From: Mariannaea sp. PMI_226
Taxonomy: Eukaryota; Ascomycota; Sordariomycetes; Hypocreales; Nectriaceae
Reading direction: 5' to 3'
DNA: 64,000 bases
Assembly: GCA_024336345.1 (NCBI GenBank)
Contig: JANFOG010000003.1
Span: 2,796,501 to 2,860,500, forward strand
Made by a program: the position numbers and the translations under genes. Positions within the stretch are counted from its first letter, which is position 1. Every line of letters begins with the position of its first letter. The notes under the pieces were generated by a model. That model was given only the letters and a program-made list of their open reading frames with translations. It was not told where the DNA came from and made no database searches. This document shows, one piece after another, positions 11,150-23,400 of the stretch.

Positions 11150-11900
11150 TATGGTCCAAAAGTCTGTGGACGCTACCCCGCCAACCCGTAATTCGCCCAC
11201 TAAAACCACAACAACTCACAATCTTCAATCTATCCAAAATATCAACAAATTATGTCGCAAAAGGATGGAATTTTGTCCATCTTATGCGCAAGCCGCCAAA
11301 GAAACCATGAATTTAGCGATGTGATTAAAGCTCTTATTGTGCAGGCTGTAGAGAGCGGAAGGTCATATCGGGATGTCGCTGAGGAGGCAAGATGTTCACC
11401 ACAAGCTGTCAGTAATATTGTTCAACGCTGGAAAACTCATCGAACTTTGGATAAAAAACCAAGATCTGGGCGTCCAAAGAAACTCTCAGTTCAGTAGATT
11501 TGGTACGTATTATATTCACTTAGACGCGATCGTCGCATCACATATGAATCGCTTGTCAACTATCTAGGTGGATAGTGCTTGGGAATCTTCCACCTAATTA
11601 ACGACACCTTGATACCACACCTTCAGACCATTTTCTCTGACGAATCATCAGTTCAATCACAACCAAATTATAAACGAGGCTGGCTATTCCGGAAGCCTCA
11701 TGAGAAGTTTATGAAGGAATTAGTCAATATTATAGTACATGGAAAGTCCAAATTATCGATCATGGTATGGGGAGCGATCTGGAGATGTGGAAAATCCGAT
11801 ATTATTGTCATGATCCGCGATCAGACTGCCAGAAGAAAAGGATATAAATATGGATAGAAAACTTTGCCACATCATAACCATTTCTGATGTGAAGTCTATC
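11150..11900 (+). mobile_element. Decayed Tc1/mariner-family element
   Basis: Starts shortly downstream of the SUMO ligase. The left end shows a possible inverted-repeat edge (GTCCAAAAGTCTGTGG at 11154-11169), followed by transposase remnants to about 11870. No matching right-hand inverted repeat is visible before the carboxypeptidase gene, so the 3' part appears deleted. The DNA is AT-rich with TAG stops, compatible with C-to-T decay. The flanking genes look intact. Confidence 0.75.
11252..11857 (+). pseudogene. Tc1-like transposase fragment, two in-frame stops and truncated 3' end
   Basis: One reading frame from the ATG at 11252 shows the N-terminal helix-turn-helix region (FSDVIKALIVQAVESGRSYR, EARCSPQAVSNIVQRW, RSGRPKKLS), then a TAG at 11495-11497. 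The same frame continues (LRRDRRITYESLVNYL) to a second TAG at 11573-11575, and continues again into the catalytic part: IFSDESSV, holding the first catalytic Asp, then RGWLFRKPHEKF and SIMVWGAIW. The second Asp and the final Glu/Asp of the DD34E/D triad are missing because the frame dies near 11857. Only substitutions, not frameshifts, separate the visible blocks. It cannot encode an active transposase. Confidence 0.85.
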
Positions 11901-12191
11901 TGTCTGTATCCTATTATGGTATCCTATTCGATTCTTCATTACATCCCACAACCATTTATGTCGCCCAGTATTTGATAATTGTTGTTGGCTTGAGACATGC
12001 CAGCCCCTTTGCATGTTCTGCGTTTCCCCTTTTCATGCTTTTTCCAAGCAAACGCAACAGGTAACGCCATGTATATAAATGTCCAGCCCTGCCATGCTTG
12101 GCTCCTTGGCTCAAGAAAAAAAAAGTATGCACATATCCTAAATAGAAAGAAAAAAATCACAGGGGATCCTTATGCGTGTTTTCCGTCATGA

Positions 12192-14295
12192 TCACATGGC
12201 ACAAATTGCAAGGACGCCAGTCAAACCCAGGGCAAAGTAGCTGGGAGGCCCTAACGAAACGGCCGCAGAGTCATCCTTCGGCGTTGAAGTCGCCGTAAAC
12301 ACACCTGTTAGAGTCTCGGTTACTGTGGTCTGGGACTCGGCAGTCTTCGAACTTGAAGTGGCTAGCGGCCAGTCTTCTGAAGAATTGTAAAGCACACCAT
12401 TGATGACCACCCCCTTGCCATGCTTGTATAGCGATAGCGCGTCGTCATCGCAGGTTCCCATGAAATTGCGGACGTAGCATGTCGGGTCGGGCGCGTCAGG
12501 CAGCTTGGCCGTCGCCGTGGCATTCGCAGGTCCCGTAGTGTTGAAGGTGTCCAAGTCGATTTTGTCTCCAGTGGAAATAGATGTCCCCATCACAATGCGT
12601 GCGAATACCTGGAAGGCCGTTTCAGGCTGGTAAGCGGGCACAGCGTGGCCGGCCTGGTAGACACGGCTGAAGGAGAGATTGCTGAACTGGCGGACGACTC
12701 CGCCAATGTATGAATCGTTCACGATGATGGGAGCGTAGCCAGCTTGGGAAAAGCGGGTGGCATATTCACCGCCAGCTTGCACAGCGATTTTCTTAGAAAC
12801 GGCCTCGCCACCCATCCAGTTGCAAATATAATCACGGTCACCATAGATAAGTCCAACCTGAATTCCCTTGTTGACTAGGTCGGCAAGACGGACAATGTTC
12901 CCGTCACGGGCCTCGTCGCCCGTGTCGGCAAATTCATAGAACACAGCGTTGCTCGTCATTGTGTAGTTAACCGGGCTTCCAATAGCTTTCAGGGTCTTCG
13001 CATTGTTGAGATACTCCAGGAAGGTCATGGGTGGGAAAGGGTCGGCATAGGGCGTAGAAACATCGTACGGACTACGCCCAGCGGAATAGTAGGGTTGCTG
13101 GATAGCCTGGCAGGATTTGAGGGCCTCACGGCAGATGTCGTTGACATTCGAGTCATCGCCGCTGCTGTCAGGATCAGACAGCATGGCCGCATTACCACAC
13201 TGTTTGAGGAGGTCTTGGCAACCGCCAGTGGAATTGAACTTGTTCAAATAGAAAGTTGCTTCTTCATCGGAGATGGCCTCAAATCCGTATGTGTTATCGT
13301 TGGCAAATTGTGGATAGTAGGGAGTCTGCGTCTCCATGTCTACGCAGCCGTTAATGATACCAAGGGCGCCGAGGTGCAGGTCGACGGTCGTATTGATAGG
13401 GAGCTCGCCCTTCTCCCGTTTTAGGTTCTGGTTCTCAAATGTCTCGGCAAAGATGGGTCCGTAGCGACCGCCGTAGCTCTCGGCGAACAAATTGATGCCG
13501 AGAGAGCCGTTACGTCCTTCAGACGAGGGCTGATACTGGGGAAAAGTAGTGAGGAAGCCTTGCACCATGTGCCACACGGCCATAGCGGCTGTCTGGGTCG
13601 TGTTGGCGGTACCGTGTCCATTTCCAGAGCTGAATGTTCCATTGGCAACAGACCAATCTGGATCGAAAGAGTTGGACACTGGAGGCAGCTCGAGGCTTTC
13701 TTGATAGAAATCGAGGGTGCCATCTGTGGGAGTGTCATACGAAAAGCCTACTTGATTGGGCTAAATGACTAGAGTCAGAGAGACAGTGGTTCATCGAGCC
13801 AGATAGAGGCATGTCTTTTCGGGCGTTGTGACTTACCTGATCAATAAATAGCATGTTAGATGCTCGATCCCAACCCCATTCACGCGCAATCGTGTCATAA
13901 CGATTGAGCCCCTCCTCCACAACTTCACATGGCCCATTGCCGGTGAAGAAGCCGTAGAGGGAGCTGGAACCTGGTCCACCGTTCAACCAGATGGTGAGGG
14001 TTTCAGTTTGCTCACGGGCCTCGACAAACCAGAAAAAAAGATTGGTGGGATAATCGCCGGGGACCGAGACCCAGCCCGTGTACTGGCGTTGGTTGTCAAA
14101 GGCGGTATTGCAAGCTCCGGTTGGGACCTTGTACGATATGGTCACTGCTGGGTCGGCAGGGGAATGGACAACTGTAAGGTTACGCAGCTGGGCGCTCTGG
14201 AAAGGGATGAACTGCGCGAGTGACCGAGAAGCCAAGAGAGGGAGTACGAGGAGCAGAGAAAGTAGACTTTGGGGCAGCTTCAGAGGCATGGCCAT
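12192..14295 (-). CDS. Secreted, probably GPI-anchored serine carboxypeptidase (S10 family)
   Basis: Exon 1 14295-13837, a 76-nt phase-0 intron (13836-13761; GTAAGT donor, TTTAG acceptor), exon 2 13760-12192; 675 aa. The open frame continues upstream only to a GTG, so the ATG at 14295 is chosen; it gives a clean signal peptide (LLSLLLVLPLLASRSLA). S10 signatures in order: WLNGGPGSSSLYG (oxyanion region), AESYGGRYGP with the nucleophile Ser, YGDRDYICNWMGG with the catalytic Asp region, and AGHAVPAYQP with the catalytic His. Many N-x-S/T sites are present. The Ser/Thr-rich tail ends in a hydrophobic stretch (FALGLTGVLAICAM), as in GPI-anchored fungal carboxypeptidase S1 homologues (scpA type). 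Expected role: removal of C-terminal residues from peptides at the cell surface or wall. Confidence 0.92.
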
Positions 14296-15884
14296 GTTTG
14301 ATTGATGCTGTTTGGCTCGCTCAGGCGCCACCGCGAATGCGTCAACTCGTCGTCAAGGAAGCTGTTGTTGCTATCGTCGCCGTCATGAGACCATTGAAGT
14401 AAAAACACCAGCTGCTCAAGGTACGGTAGCGACTTGCAAGGAGAATTTGTACTATGTACAACCCTCGACTCACATCAAAGAGCAGTGGTGAGCTAGGTTG
14501 CTTATGATAATAATCGAAGGTAGATCTCTAGGTGCCTGGATAAGATTGGAATACAAACGCGGAGGGGGAGACGGCGAGCCAGAAAGAAACCCAAAAACAA
14601 GAGGCCAACGAGAAAGAGGAAACACTGAATGAAACAAGAGACAAAGAAAGAGGGAAGAAAGCTTCTTGATGCTGGCTGAATTGAAGGAAGAAGGGGAATA
14701 CGAGAAAAAAAAGCTGTCGGTGTTGGTTGGGACGCTCGGGAATGCAACAGCCTGGGAGATCTGGGGACCCTGGCCTGGTTTCCATGGGATCCCGTCCCAT
14801 TGCTGCAGGTTGACTTATTCTTAGGTGTTCACCAGACGGCGCGGCGCGGCGCCTGCACGCCTTACTGGACGAGAGCTGACGACATGTTAGTGAACGTAGC
14901 TCAGTGGCTTTCCCGCTATAACGAACGCGGGTTTGATCTCCAGCTCCAGCTGTGTTTTAGGCCGCCTCCCCTGCCACACTCGCCAGGCACCTCGTCACAC
15001 GTGCATTTCACTGGTACCTCAAGCTTCGGCTTTGGGATGCTCACCTACCGAGCCGCGTGGCATCCTTTCCCCATCATCTGCCTTCTTGCGACAGCTCGTT
15101 TCTTTTGTGGGTGATCTGATATGCCCAGTTGCGGGAATAGCCAAAGTTCGGAGCCTCCACCTGTCATTTTTTCGTCTACAGTTGGAAAGGGTGACTGAGT
15201 GTGAGTTGTCAACATGCCTCAGATGTACTCCTGTAGTTAGTGCCCTGTCCACACTGGGACGGCACGGCTTCCAAAGAAGACAAGGGGGGGGGGGGGGGGG
15301 GGTTTCGTAGGACGCCCTGCCAAGGCGTCGTCACACCATGAGCACGGGGTTTAGGCAAAAGCAGCCTTGCGTGCATATATTGCTGCTGAATGAGTTTGAA
15401 GGATTCAAGGCAGGCTTACCTATCTTTGGGTTCTGTATCAGCTATTTATCTGGTGCACCAATGCTGCAATGCTTTGCTTGACCAAAGTTGGAATTGACGA
15501 ATGAGGCATGCATTGCGTCGCTTTGCTTGGTATACTTATTGACTTTTCTACAGCCCCCACGTTTCAAAGAGGGCTAGCTATGGTATCTCCAAAATCAACA
15601 GATTCGAGCTCGACGGGTATTGTTGCAGAGCGGGGAAAGTCACAAGTCGAGGAGCATATGAAGACTTGAAGCTATTTACCCTTGCTCTTCTTTTTCTATC
15701 AAGCTCTGCTATTTTCGTAACATGTTTCGTCGCTGTGAATACCCCTCCATATGCCTCCAGTTACGCCCATGATACACCTTTTCATTGACCTGTCCCAAAA
15801 AATGATGATAATACAACATGGTACACATCAGTTCCCATCAACAGACGAGACTGATCCAACTCTCTAGCCGTGGATGGTGCGTCA
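14296..15884. other. Intergenic region with a 19-nt poly-G run
   Basis: Upstream of the carboxypeptidase the minus-strand sense is CT-rich at 14520-14720, typical of a fungal promoter or leader. An uninterrupted G19 tract occupies 15284-15302. A tRNA-like A-box string at 14895-14910 does not fold into a tRNA. No gene seen. Confidence 0.55.
15284..15302 (+). repeat. Poly-G homopolymer (19 G)
   Basis: Nineteen consecutive G residues. Such tracts can form quadruplexes and are prone to length error in sequencing, so the exact length is uncertain. Confidence 0.8.
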
Positions 15885-16811
15885 TCACTCAACCTTGCGG
15901 ACCGCGAAAAAGTAGTTTCCAACCTTTTCACTGCCTTCAACCTCCTTCCAGCCCAGTCCGGGAATGTAGACCACGCCTTGAACCATGGGGTTGCTCCAGC
16001 CCTGGCCTTCCAAGAATCGCCTCAGCTCGTCCTCGTTGAGATATTTGTTCCAGTCGTGGGTTCCCTTGGGCACAATCCCCAGCACGTCTTCAGCCATGAA
16101 ATTGGTTGTGAACCAGCTCACCCATGTACGCGCAATTGTGCTCATGACGAGCCAACCTCCGGGCTTGACAAAGGGCCGAACACGCTCTAGAACGGCGCCT
16201 GGCTCATCAACGTGCTCAATGACCTCGAACATTGAAACTATATCGTAGGCTTCTTCTGGTGTTGCTGGTACGGGAAGCTGCTCGACCGAAGTTTGGAGAT
16301 ATTGAAGTTTGTTTCGCAGGCCAGGATCCTTGCGGGCATGGGCTTTGGCAACGGCAAGAACCTCGGGCGTAGGGTCAATGGCAGTGACCTTTCGGGTGCT
16401 GGGTAGTCGTGCAGCACTCTCGGCGAAGATGCCTCCACCACAGCCGATGTCGAGGTAGGTGAGGCCAGAGGAGGGAGGGGCGTCGACTTGGGTGCGCTGG
16501 CATTCGCGGATGAAGTCGTGGCGGAGAGGATTCATCAGGTGGAGGAGTCGGGAGGAGCCATGAGGTTCCCACCATTCGGCAGCAAGGGCATTAAAGTGAG
16601 CAACCTCATCGGGGTTGACGGAGGAGAAATTGGAGGAGGACGATTGGGAGGATGTTGAATGCCATTGCAAGGCGGATGGTCTTGTTGCCGCGGCACCGCT
16701 AATGGTGTGACCCGATGCTTGGTAGGAAGCAGTGGTCGGAAGAATGAGCTGCTTACTTGACCTACCGAGACGACGCAGCGTGACGCTGGCTAGGCGCAAC
16801 GGAGCCGGCAT
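15885..16811 (-). CDS. COQ3: Mitochondrial ubiquinone-biosynthesis O-methyltransferase
   Basis: Single-exon gene of 308 aa starting at the ATG at 16809-16811. The first 50-60 residues are basic and Ser/Arg-rich (LRLASVTLRRLGRSSKQ), a typical mitochondrial presequence. The core is the UbiG/COQ3 fold: NPDEVAHFNALAAEWWEPHG and LHLMNPLRHDFI (characteristic of this enzyme), SAM motif I at LDIGCGGGIFAES, the acidic loop AIDPTPEVLAVA, and FEVIEHVDEP. The family catalyses both O-methylation steps of coenzyme Q synthesis on the matrix side of the inner membrane, within the CoQ synthome. Length and motifs match fungal COQ3; nothing is missing. Confidence 0.95.
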   Translation of the reverse strand: MPAPLRLASVTLRRLGRSSKQLILPTTASYQASGHTISGAAATRPSALQWHSTSSQSSSSNFSSVNPDEVAHFNALAAEWWEPHGSSRLLHLMNPLRHDFIRECQRTQVDAPPSSGLTYLDIGCGGGIFAESAARLPSTRKVTAIDPTPEVLAVAKAHARKDPGLRNKLQYLQTSVEQLPVPATPEEAYDIVSMFEVIEHVDEPGAVLERVRPFVKPGGWLVMSTIARTWVSWFTTNFMAEDVLGIVPKGTHDWNKYLNEDELRRFLEGQGWSNPMVQGVVYIPGLGWKEVEGSEKVGNYFFAVRKVE

Positions 16812-18480
16812 TTTTCATGAGCGTGTGCAGTTGAAGCGCAAGTAGGAGCTCTTGCAGCAGCTATCTTGAAGTAGGTATGGAATTTGTCTCGACCCATCAA
16901 TGACGTTCAGGACGGTAGATAAACTAGGCTTAGCGTGTCAGGAAACCCGTGCCCGTTATTAATTTTGAACCTCCAAAGCATGATCCGTTTTATACGCGGA
17001 GGTTCAATATGGATACAAAGCATAATTGGAGCTTTAGCTACTTGCAGCCAGGCATGATGAAAATCGCAGTTGCTCGTCCTCTGACGAGGCTCTAACCCCT
17101 TGAGATAAGGATTGAATGGCTAATAGCATTACACTGAATTAAACAAGTCTTCCTTTTTCTTCCAATTTGTTCTGCTTTCTAATCGTACCTACCCCAGTTG
17201 ATAACTATGATACCTGCCAAATATTTTATCCGGCTTACCTAATAAGGCATGGCAGATTAATCTATCTCCTATGTACCATTTGCGGTTCCTCATTGGCTGA
17301 GACTAGCAAATGCTATGAGAGCATTTCCCCGCATGATTGCCCAGTCTATATGCGTAAGTCTGATCAAATAGCTGACTGATGCTTTCACAATTCTGCGAAT
17401 CTGGCTGATTATATAATAACCGCGCGATGGGACAAATCCACACAAGGTCCGCATTGGAAGCGCGGACACTAAGCAAGAGAAATAAAACGCTCTGAGTGGC
17501 CAATTCGCGGGCCAGTGGATGCTTCTGATTCTCTGGCGCAAGGCCGAGCGAAAATGACATGTGAGGCGGTGCGAAAAACCCGAGAACGTCGAGCCGTGGA
17601 AACCCACGAGCGGATGGCTTGACGTGGAGGAGGACATTCTCTCCTGATTGTTTTTGGGGGCAGGTTTTTTCAAGCGATGCCTATATACGTACTGGAATCG
17701 GATAACTCGGTGAGTTTTGGAGGGGCGAAGAGGCGCTGGCCAAGCCTTTTGGGTGTTTGTTTGGTTACATTCCCCGGCATTCGGGTTGTTTGATGGTGCA
17801 GCGACGTATCTTTGGTACCTACGTACGCATGTAAGGTACATTGCCTACAGGAGCATCAACGACATCACTCTCCTTGTTCCTGTCATTCACCGCGCGGGCC
17901 CGAAGCCCATAAGCCGTGAAGCCGGCCAACGGACGCCCCCGGCAATGGGTCCTGGCGCCGTGGCCATGCCGACTGCAGTACCTTATCCAAGTACGTACAG
18001 TACCTTAGTTGCTTAGTTACTTGGTCCTCGTGCGCAATCATGTTCGAACGGAGTCCGTCGTAGAATAAGACGACGCCTTCCCTGCGTTTTGCCTGAATCA
18101 CTGTCCCCCCCTTCCTCTTCCCCTCTCTGACTTTCCGTAACTTATAACATTGCCAAATCCAATTGTGCAATTGATAACCTTTTCCGTCTTCTCATTTTTC
18201 TTCTCCTTCACCATCCCATTTCTCTCCGCGATATTCGTATAGTTACCCCAGTCTCTAGTACCCCTCAGAACCAACAAAAAATAGAGGGGAAAATTTTCGA
18301 GACCCCTCCCGCTCGCTCTCCCACTTGCGCCGTATCCGAGCCCGCACCCGGTCACGTCCACGTTCCGTCAGCCGAGGCCGCTGAAGAGTCACCTAATCAC
18401 CTTGTCCGATTGTCTGCTTTTCCCGACTACTCGGCCTCTCCTCTTCCTCCCACATTCTCCTCCACATTACAGGATTCACA
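16812..18480. other. Divergent intergenic region between COQ3 and RIB3
   Basis: About 1.7 kb. The last 400 bases before RIB3 are strongly pyrimidine-rich on the plus strand (18090-18480), the usual fungal leader composition. The minus-strand frame 17290-17841 is not protein-like. No RNA gene or repeat seen. Confidence 0.6.
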
Positions 18481-19294
18481 ATGCCTTCCTCCACGATAGA
18501 TCTGAGTCAATTCGACTCCATCCCAGACTCCATTGAGGCTTTCCGTACGTTCCATCCGAGTCATTCGCTTTCGACATCACCATCTGGCCATGACATCCAC
18601 ACCAGCACACCCCTTGGCGTCAATTGACCATCTTTGTCACTGACATTTGCTTATTTTAGGAAAGGGAGAATTCCTCGTTGTTCTCGATGATCCCTCTCGC
18701 GAGAACGAAGCCGACCTCATCATCGCCGCCGAGGATGTAACCACAGAGAAGATGGGCTTCCTTGTTCGCCATTCCTCCGGCCTCATCTGCGCTCCCCTCT
18801 CTGTGGAACTCACCAAGTCTCTCGGCCTCCCCCAGATGGTTCCCGATAACCAGGACCCCCGTGGAACCGCCTACACCATCTCGGTCGACGGTGCCGACCC
18901 TTCCGTTACCACTGGCATCAGCGCCCGTGACCGCGCCCTCGTCTGCCGCGTGCTCGCTGACCCAACCTCAACACCCCAGAGTCTACGTCGCCCTGGCCAC
19001 GTCTTCCCCCTGCGGTCCCGCGAAGGTGGTGTACGCCAGCGACCAGGACACACTGAGGCCGCGACTGAATTCTGCCGTCTTACCGGCAAGGCCCAGGCCG
19101 CGGTGATTTGCGAATTGGTCGACGATGGCGACGAGGTTTCTGGACAGGCCATCCGCGAGAATGTCGGCATGCTGCGAGGCGAGGGGTGCATTGCCTTTGC
19201 CCGCAAGTGGGGGTTGAAGGTGTGCACCATTGCTGACCTCGTCGCCTATGTCGAGAAGACTGAGGGCAAGTACGAGGCCAACGGCAGCAGCTGA
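18481..19294 (+). CDS. RIB3: 3,4-dihydroxy-2-butanone 4-phosphate synthase (riboflavin synthesis)
   Basis: Exon 1 18481-18544 (MPSSTIDLSQFDSIPDSIEAF…), intron 18545-18659 (115 nt, GTACGT…TTTTAG, phase 1), exon 2 18660-19294; 232 aa, the usual length. Conserved family blocks are present: DDPSRENEADLIIAAE (acidic metal- and substrate-binding loop), DRALVCRVLADP, RRPGHVFPLR and RPGHTEAATEFCRL, and a C-terminal GLKVCTIADLVAYV. The enzyme converts ribulose 5-phosphate to the four-carbon unit of the riboflavin ring plus formate; it is a stand-alone enzyme as in other fungi, with no GTP-cyclohydrolase domain. The small first exon before a much larger second exon is why the true start lies outside the long open frame. 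Confidence 0.95.
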
Positions 19295-20461
19295 GTGTCG
19301 GCTGAGTGTGCCCTGTATTATGTGTGATTCGGACTGGGATTTAGGAAATAAAGATGTCAACGGTGGTGGCGGTGTTAGAAAAGAGGCGCAATCCCTCTCC
19401 CCCCCTCTCTGTCTGTCTCTACTCGCTCTTTCGTACATTTACGCGCGCATATCTTGTCATTGGTTAGTGTTCTGATGGTTGATGGCGGCAACTTGCATTA
19501 TCATTTTCCCCTCGATGTTTTTCCGCTCTGTCAGGCCTAGGTATAGATTCGGGAACTCTTAATGTTTTCTGGTACATATGGCAACCCAAAAACAAAAGAA
19601 AAGAAATGACAAAATTACAAGACAAAAACGGATTGGACAAGTTTTGCCTTCGACTACTTTTGTTCTTTAATGATATGATGAAACTGCATCTGGGCACACT
19701 CAGCGAATCAGGGCTGTACTCGCCCAGATGTGCTTTGCCGAGTGGTCTGATGATTCACATATGCCGATCTCGGGATGAGTGAACCCCGGCTACCAGTGTA
19801 CCTCTTGGTCGGCTCTAGCTACAGATGCACCAAGTGCGAGCTCGAAGAAGCATTGCGGGTGAGGGAGAGATTAAGTGACTCCATCTGCATGAGATTGCAC
19901 TTTACGCTTGGCGTATAATGCGTTCCCCATGATCCTCATTCGTTATGCCAATTTCCCACCATCAGTGAAAATATCACTCCAGGTGATGCATGGTGCACAA
20001 CATCCTGTGAGGGGATCGAGAACAAGAATCAAACACCTTTCAAACAGGGAAGACAGTCAGTGCATTTCTCAGGGAAACATTGTAGCAGCCGCTTATATGC
20101 TAAAAAAAAAATCCCTTGGATATCAACGTAATCGAAATTGATAAGTTTGGCCTCTGAACACTCAAGAGCATATTTGAGGCTTCTCTGCTCTCTCCGTGCT
20201 TTTGCTGTTCACTATTTACTGCTGGAGCACTGAAGAGATTGAACAACGGTGCTCATTCTTTACGTAGGTAGGAATTATATACTCAAGACCACCAACTATA
20301 TTTATACACACATGCGAGGAAATCAATAGTGGTCAAATTTGTAAAGTAAATTGTCTCTTCGTCATGTACCTAAAGCTTTCAATGCTAGTCTATCTGAATA
20401 AATCAAGACACGAATTTTGGTAGTATCATAACAGGGTCATAAAAAAATGCAGCTTGCTCAA
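19295..20461. other. Intergenic region between convergent RIB3 and sulfite reductase genes
   Basis: About 1.2 kb between the 3' ends of two convergent genes; it holds their untranslated regions. AT-rich, with no gene, tRNA or repeat seen. Confidence 0.6.
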
Positions 20462-23400
20462 TTAATAAACCTCGAGAACATATCGGCCCTCCTCCTTGAG
20501 CTTCTCAATCTCCTTGTGGGGGTCAACCTTCTTGCCAGTCTCCTTGGCACGGAAGGCAATGGCCTCCTCGAGGACCTTGGTCACATCGGGCACAGGCCAG
20601 GTAGGACCGCACAGGTAGAAGCTGCCTTCTTCATCGAGATATGCCTTGGCAATCTCCTTGAGAGTCTGGCGCATTCTGTCCTGAATGTAAATCTTCTGAG
20701 GCTGGTCACGAGAGAAAGCAGCACCGACGAGGGTAACGACACCAGCAGCCAGGTATGCCTCCCACTCCTCACCGTAAAGGTACTCCTCACGCTGGTGACG
20801 AGATCCAAGGTACAGGAGGATGGAGCCAATCTCCTTGCCCTGGGCCTTCTGCATGGCACGGTACTGAACGAAGGCGCGGAAGGGAGCCAGACCAGTACCG
20901 AGACCAGCCATGATGAGAGGAGCAGTGTCCTTGGTGGGAAGCTTCATGACGGATGGCTTAACGGAGGCAGTGACCTTGGCGCCAACAGGAAGGCGGGCAA
21001 GGAAGCGAGTGGCATGACCATAGCGCTTGCGACCCTTGGGATCAACCCAATCGACAGCGACAATCATGAGAGTGACGGAGTTGGGAGTGACAGCCTGAGC
21101 GGAGGCAATAGAGTACTCACGACGCTTCGAAGGGCTGACAATCTTGAGCAGATCGTGGAAGCTGGGGTGGGCTGACTTGAATTCGTGCAGGACATCAACG
21201 TAGTTGACAGTGTCAACCTCGGAGCGGCGCTTGAACTCCTCGGCGCCGGACTGGCTTCCAAGGGATTCGAGCTTGCTCTTCTCCGTCTCGTCGGTGGCAA
21301 ACTCAGCCAAGGCCTCATAGAAGCGCTTAGGAGGCTTGCCAAGAATGTCGACATTGTGGACAAGAGCCTGGAAAACGGTACGGACCTCAAGCACGGAGTT
21401 ATCCTCTCGTGAGGGAACCTGGACGAGATCCTCGGGGTTGAGGCCGTAGAACTCAATAAACTGGTTGACCTCATCCTCGTCGTTCTCGGCGTGGATGCCC
21501 AGAGCCTCTCCAATCTTGTAGGTGAGGCCGGAGTTACCAAGATCAAACTCAATGTTGAAGATGTTACGATCATAATCAGAGGGAGTGAGACGACGGTTCT
21601 CCTTGACGGTGATGGTGGCAGTCTTGACCGACAGGTCAGGGCGGAGGCTGCTCTCGGCACCGTAGGCCTCCTTGAAAGTGAGAGCCTTGGCGACGGCCTG
21701 CCAGTCATGAAGCTCAAAGACATCCTCAACCTCTTCCTTCTGGTGAGCGACGAAGCTGTTGTTCTGAATGGTGATGGGAAGGCTTGCCTCGACGGCGTCA
21801 GCCTCAACCTCAGCCCAGGCAGCTGGGACCTCGAACTTGCGGAAACAGGTCTCAAGAGACTCAGTGGCCTGTTCAAGAGTGGGAGTTTGGCCCTCAGTGG
21901 CGAGGACAGCAAGATCCTTGGAGGTGGTCTCGGGGAGAGCGACCTTGAAGAAAGCGAGCTCGAGCAGGAGCTTGGCAGCAGCAGGATCCTTCTCGAAAGC
22001 AGGAGAGGCGGCAACATCCAGGATGTAGAGCTCGACAGACTTCTCCTGGATAGACTTACGGAAAGAAACGGGGAGCTTCTTCTCAACATCCTCATCCTTG
22101 AATCCCGAGATCTTTACAATAACCTTGCTGCCAGGGGCGAGGCTCTTAGCCACGTCAACCTCCTGGAGGATCTTCTCGTCTCCAACGACAATTGTATCAG
22201 CCTCAACGATGTCATAGGGGGCCTCAAGAGCAACCTTGGCGGATCGAAGGTCAGTTCGAACGACACCACCCTGGGTCAGGTTGTCAAAGGTCGTGTTAAC
22301 ATAGACATTGGAGGTAGACTCCTTGGAGAGAATGCCACCGATCTGGCTAGGAGAGTTGACAGCAGCCGAGTTGTCGAGGTCCCAGAAGGTATATTGCTGG
22401 GCCTGGATAAGGGAAGGCAGAGGCTTGGCCTCGCCCTCGTTACCGAAGATCTTGTGAAGGGTGTTAACCAGACCCTGGGGAGTAAAAGTTTGACCAGGAG
22501 TGTACTTGATATCAAGAACTTCAGGCTCCGATTCGAACTGGCCTGAGAAAGTGACGGCCGTCAGGACATCGCTGTACAGAGCAGACTGAGTAGCCTCATC
22601 CTCAACAGCGAGCTCATCAGTGACCTGGCCGAGAACGGCAATGGTTCGGGTAGAGGCAGGGATGGCCTTCAGGAAGGCCTCCTCGATGAAAGGTCGGTAG
22701 ATTCGCACATTAATGACACCAACCTTGGCACCATCGGCAGCAATCTTGCTCAGGACCTGCTTAGCCACCTGGGTCTCAACACTACCAAAGGCAACGAGAA
22801 CAACGTCAGGGGTCTCGTGGCCGTGGTACTCGAAGGGCTGGTAGATAGTTCCGAGCTCATCGTTGAAAGCCTTCAGCAGCTCAACGACCTTGCCGGCGGT
22901 ATCCAGGCGGGTGTTGAGCTTGCTAACCTCAGAGGAGAGCTTAGTGTACAAGTCGGCAACGCCAGACTCGCTGAGCGCATCTACAACACGCAGAGTCTCC
23001 CGGGCAGTGCGAACACCATCGTAGATGTGGAGAGTGGGCAAAAGGGAGGCCAGGAGGGTAGAGAAGAGGGCCATGTGCTGAGCCTCGTAGGTGGAGGTGC
23101 TGGAAACGAGGCCAAGGCCGAGATCTTCGGCAAGTCGGAGGGCGGAGTCGTAGTTAGCAACAAGACCATTGTTGTCTGAGTAATCGACGGCGGCAACATG
23201 ACCAACGAATGGGCTGGAAACGCCATAGAGAAGAGAGAGCTGGTCCAGAGTTCCACGGAGTTGTTGTAGGCTGCCGGAAGGGGCAACAAGGGACTGAGGA
23301 ATGTGACGCTTGGTGGTGTCGAAATCCGGAGAGAAGATGTAGCCAAGAGCGATGGCGCCAGCGCCTACGCGAGTCTGCGAGGGCAGGACTGTGGTGGCAT

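Noticed and set aside
14880..14960. Possible tRNA (A-box-like GTAGCTCAGTGG and GGTTTGATCTCC)
   Set aside because: The anticodon stem would enclose a 10-nt loop, the D and acceptor stems do not pair, and the T loop lacks TTCGA. Either chance or a very old relic.
21491..22546. Plus-strand open frame of 351 codons inside MET10
   Set aside because: Antisense shadow of a gene with strong codon bias; its composition is the mirror of the real MET10 frame.
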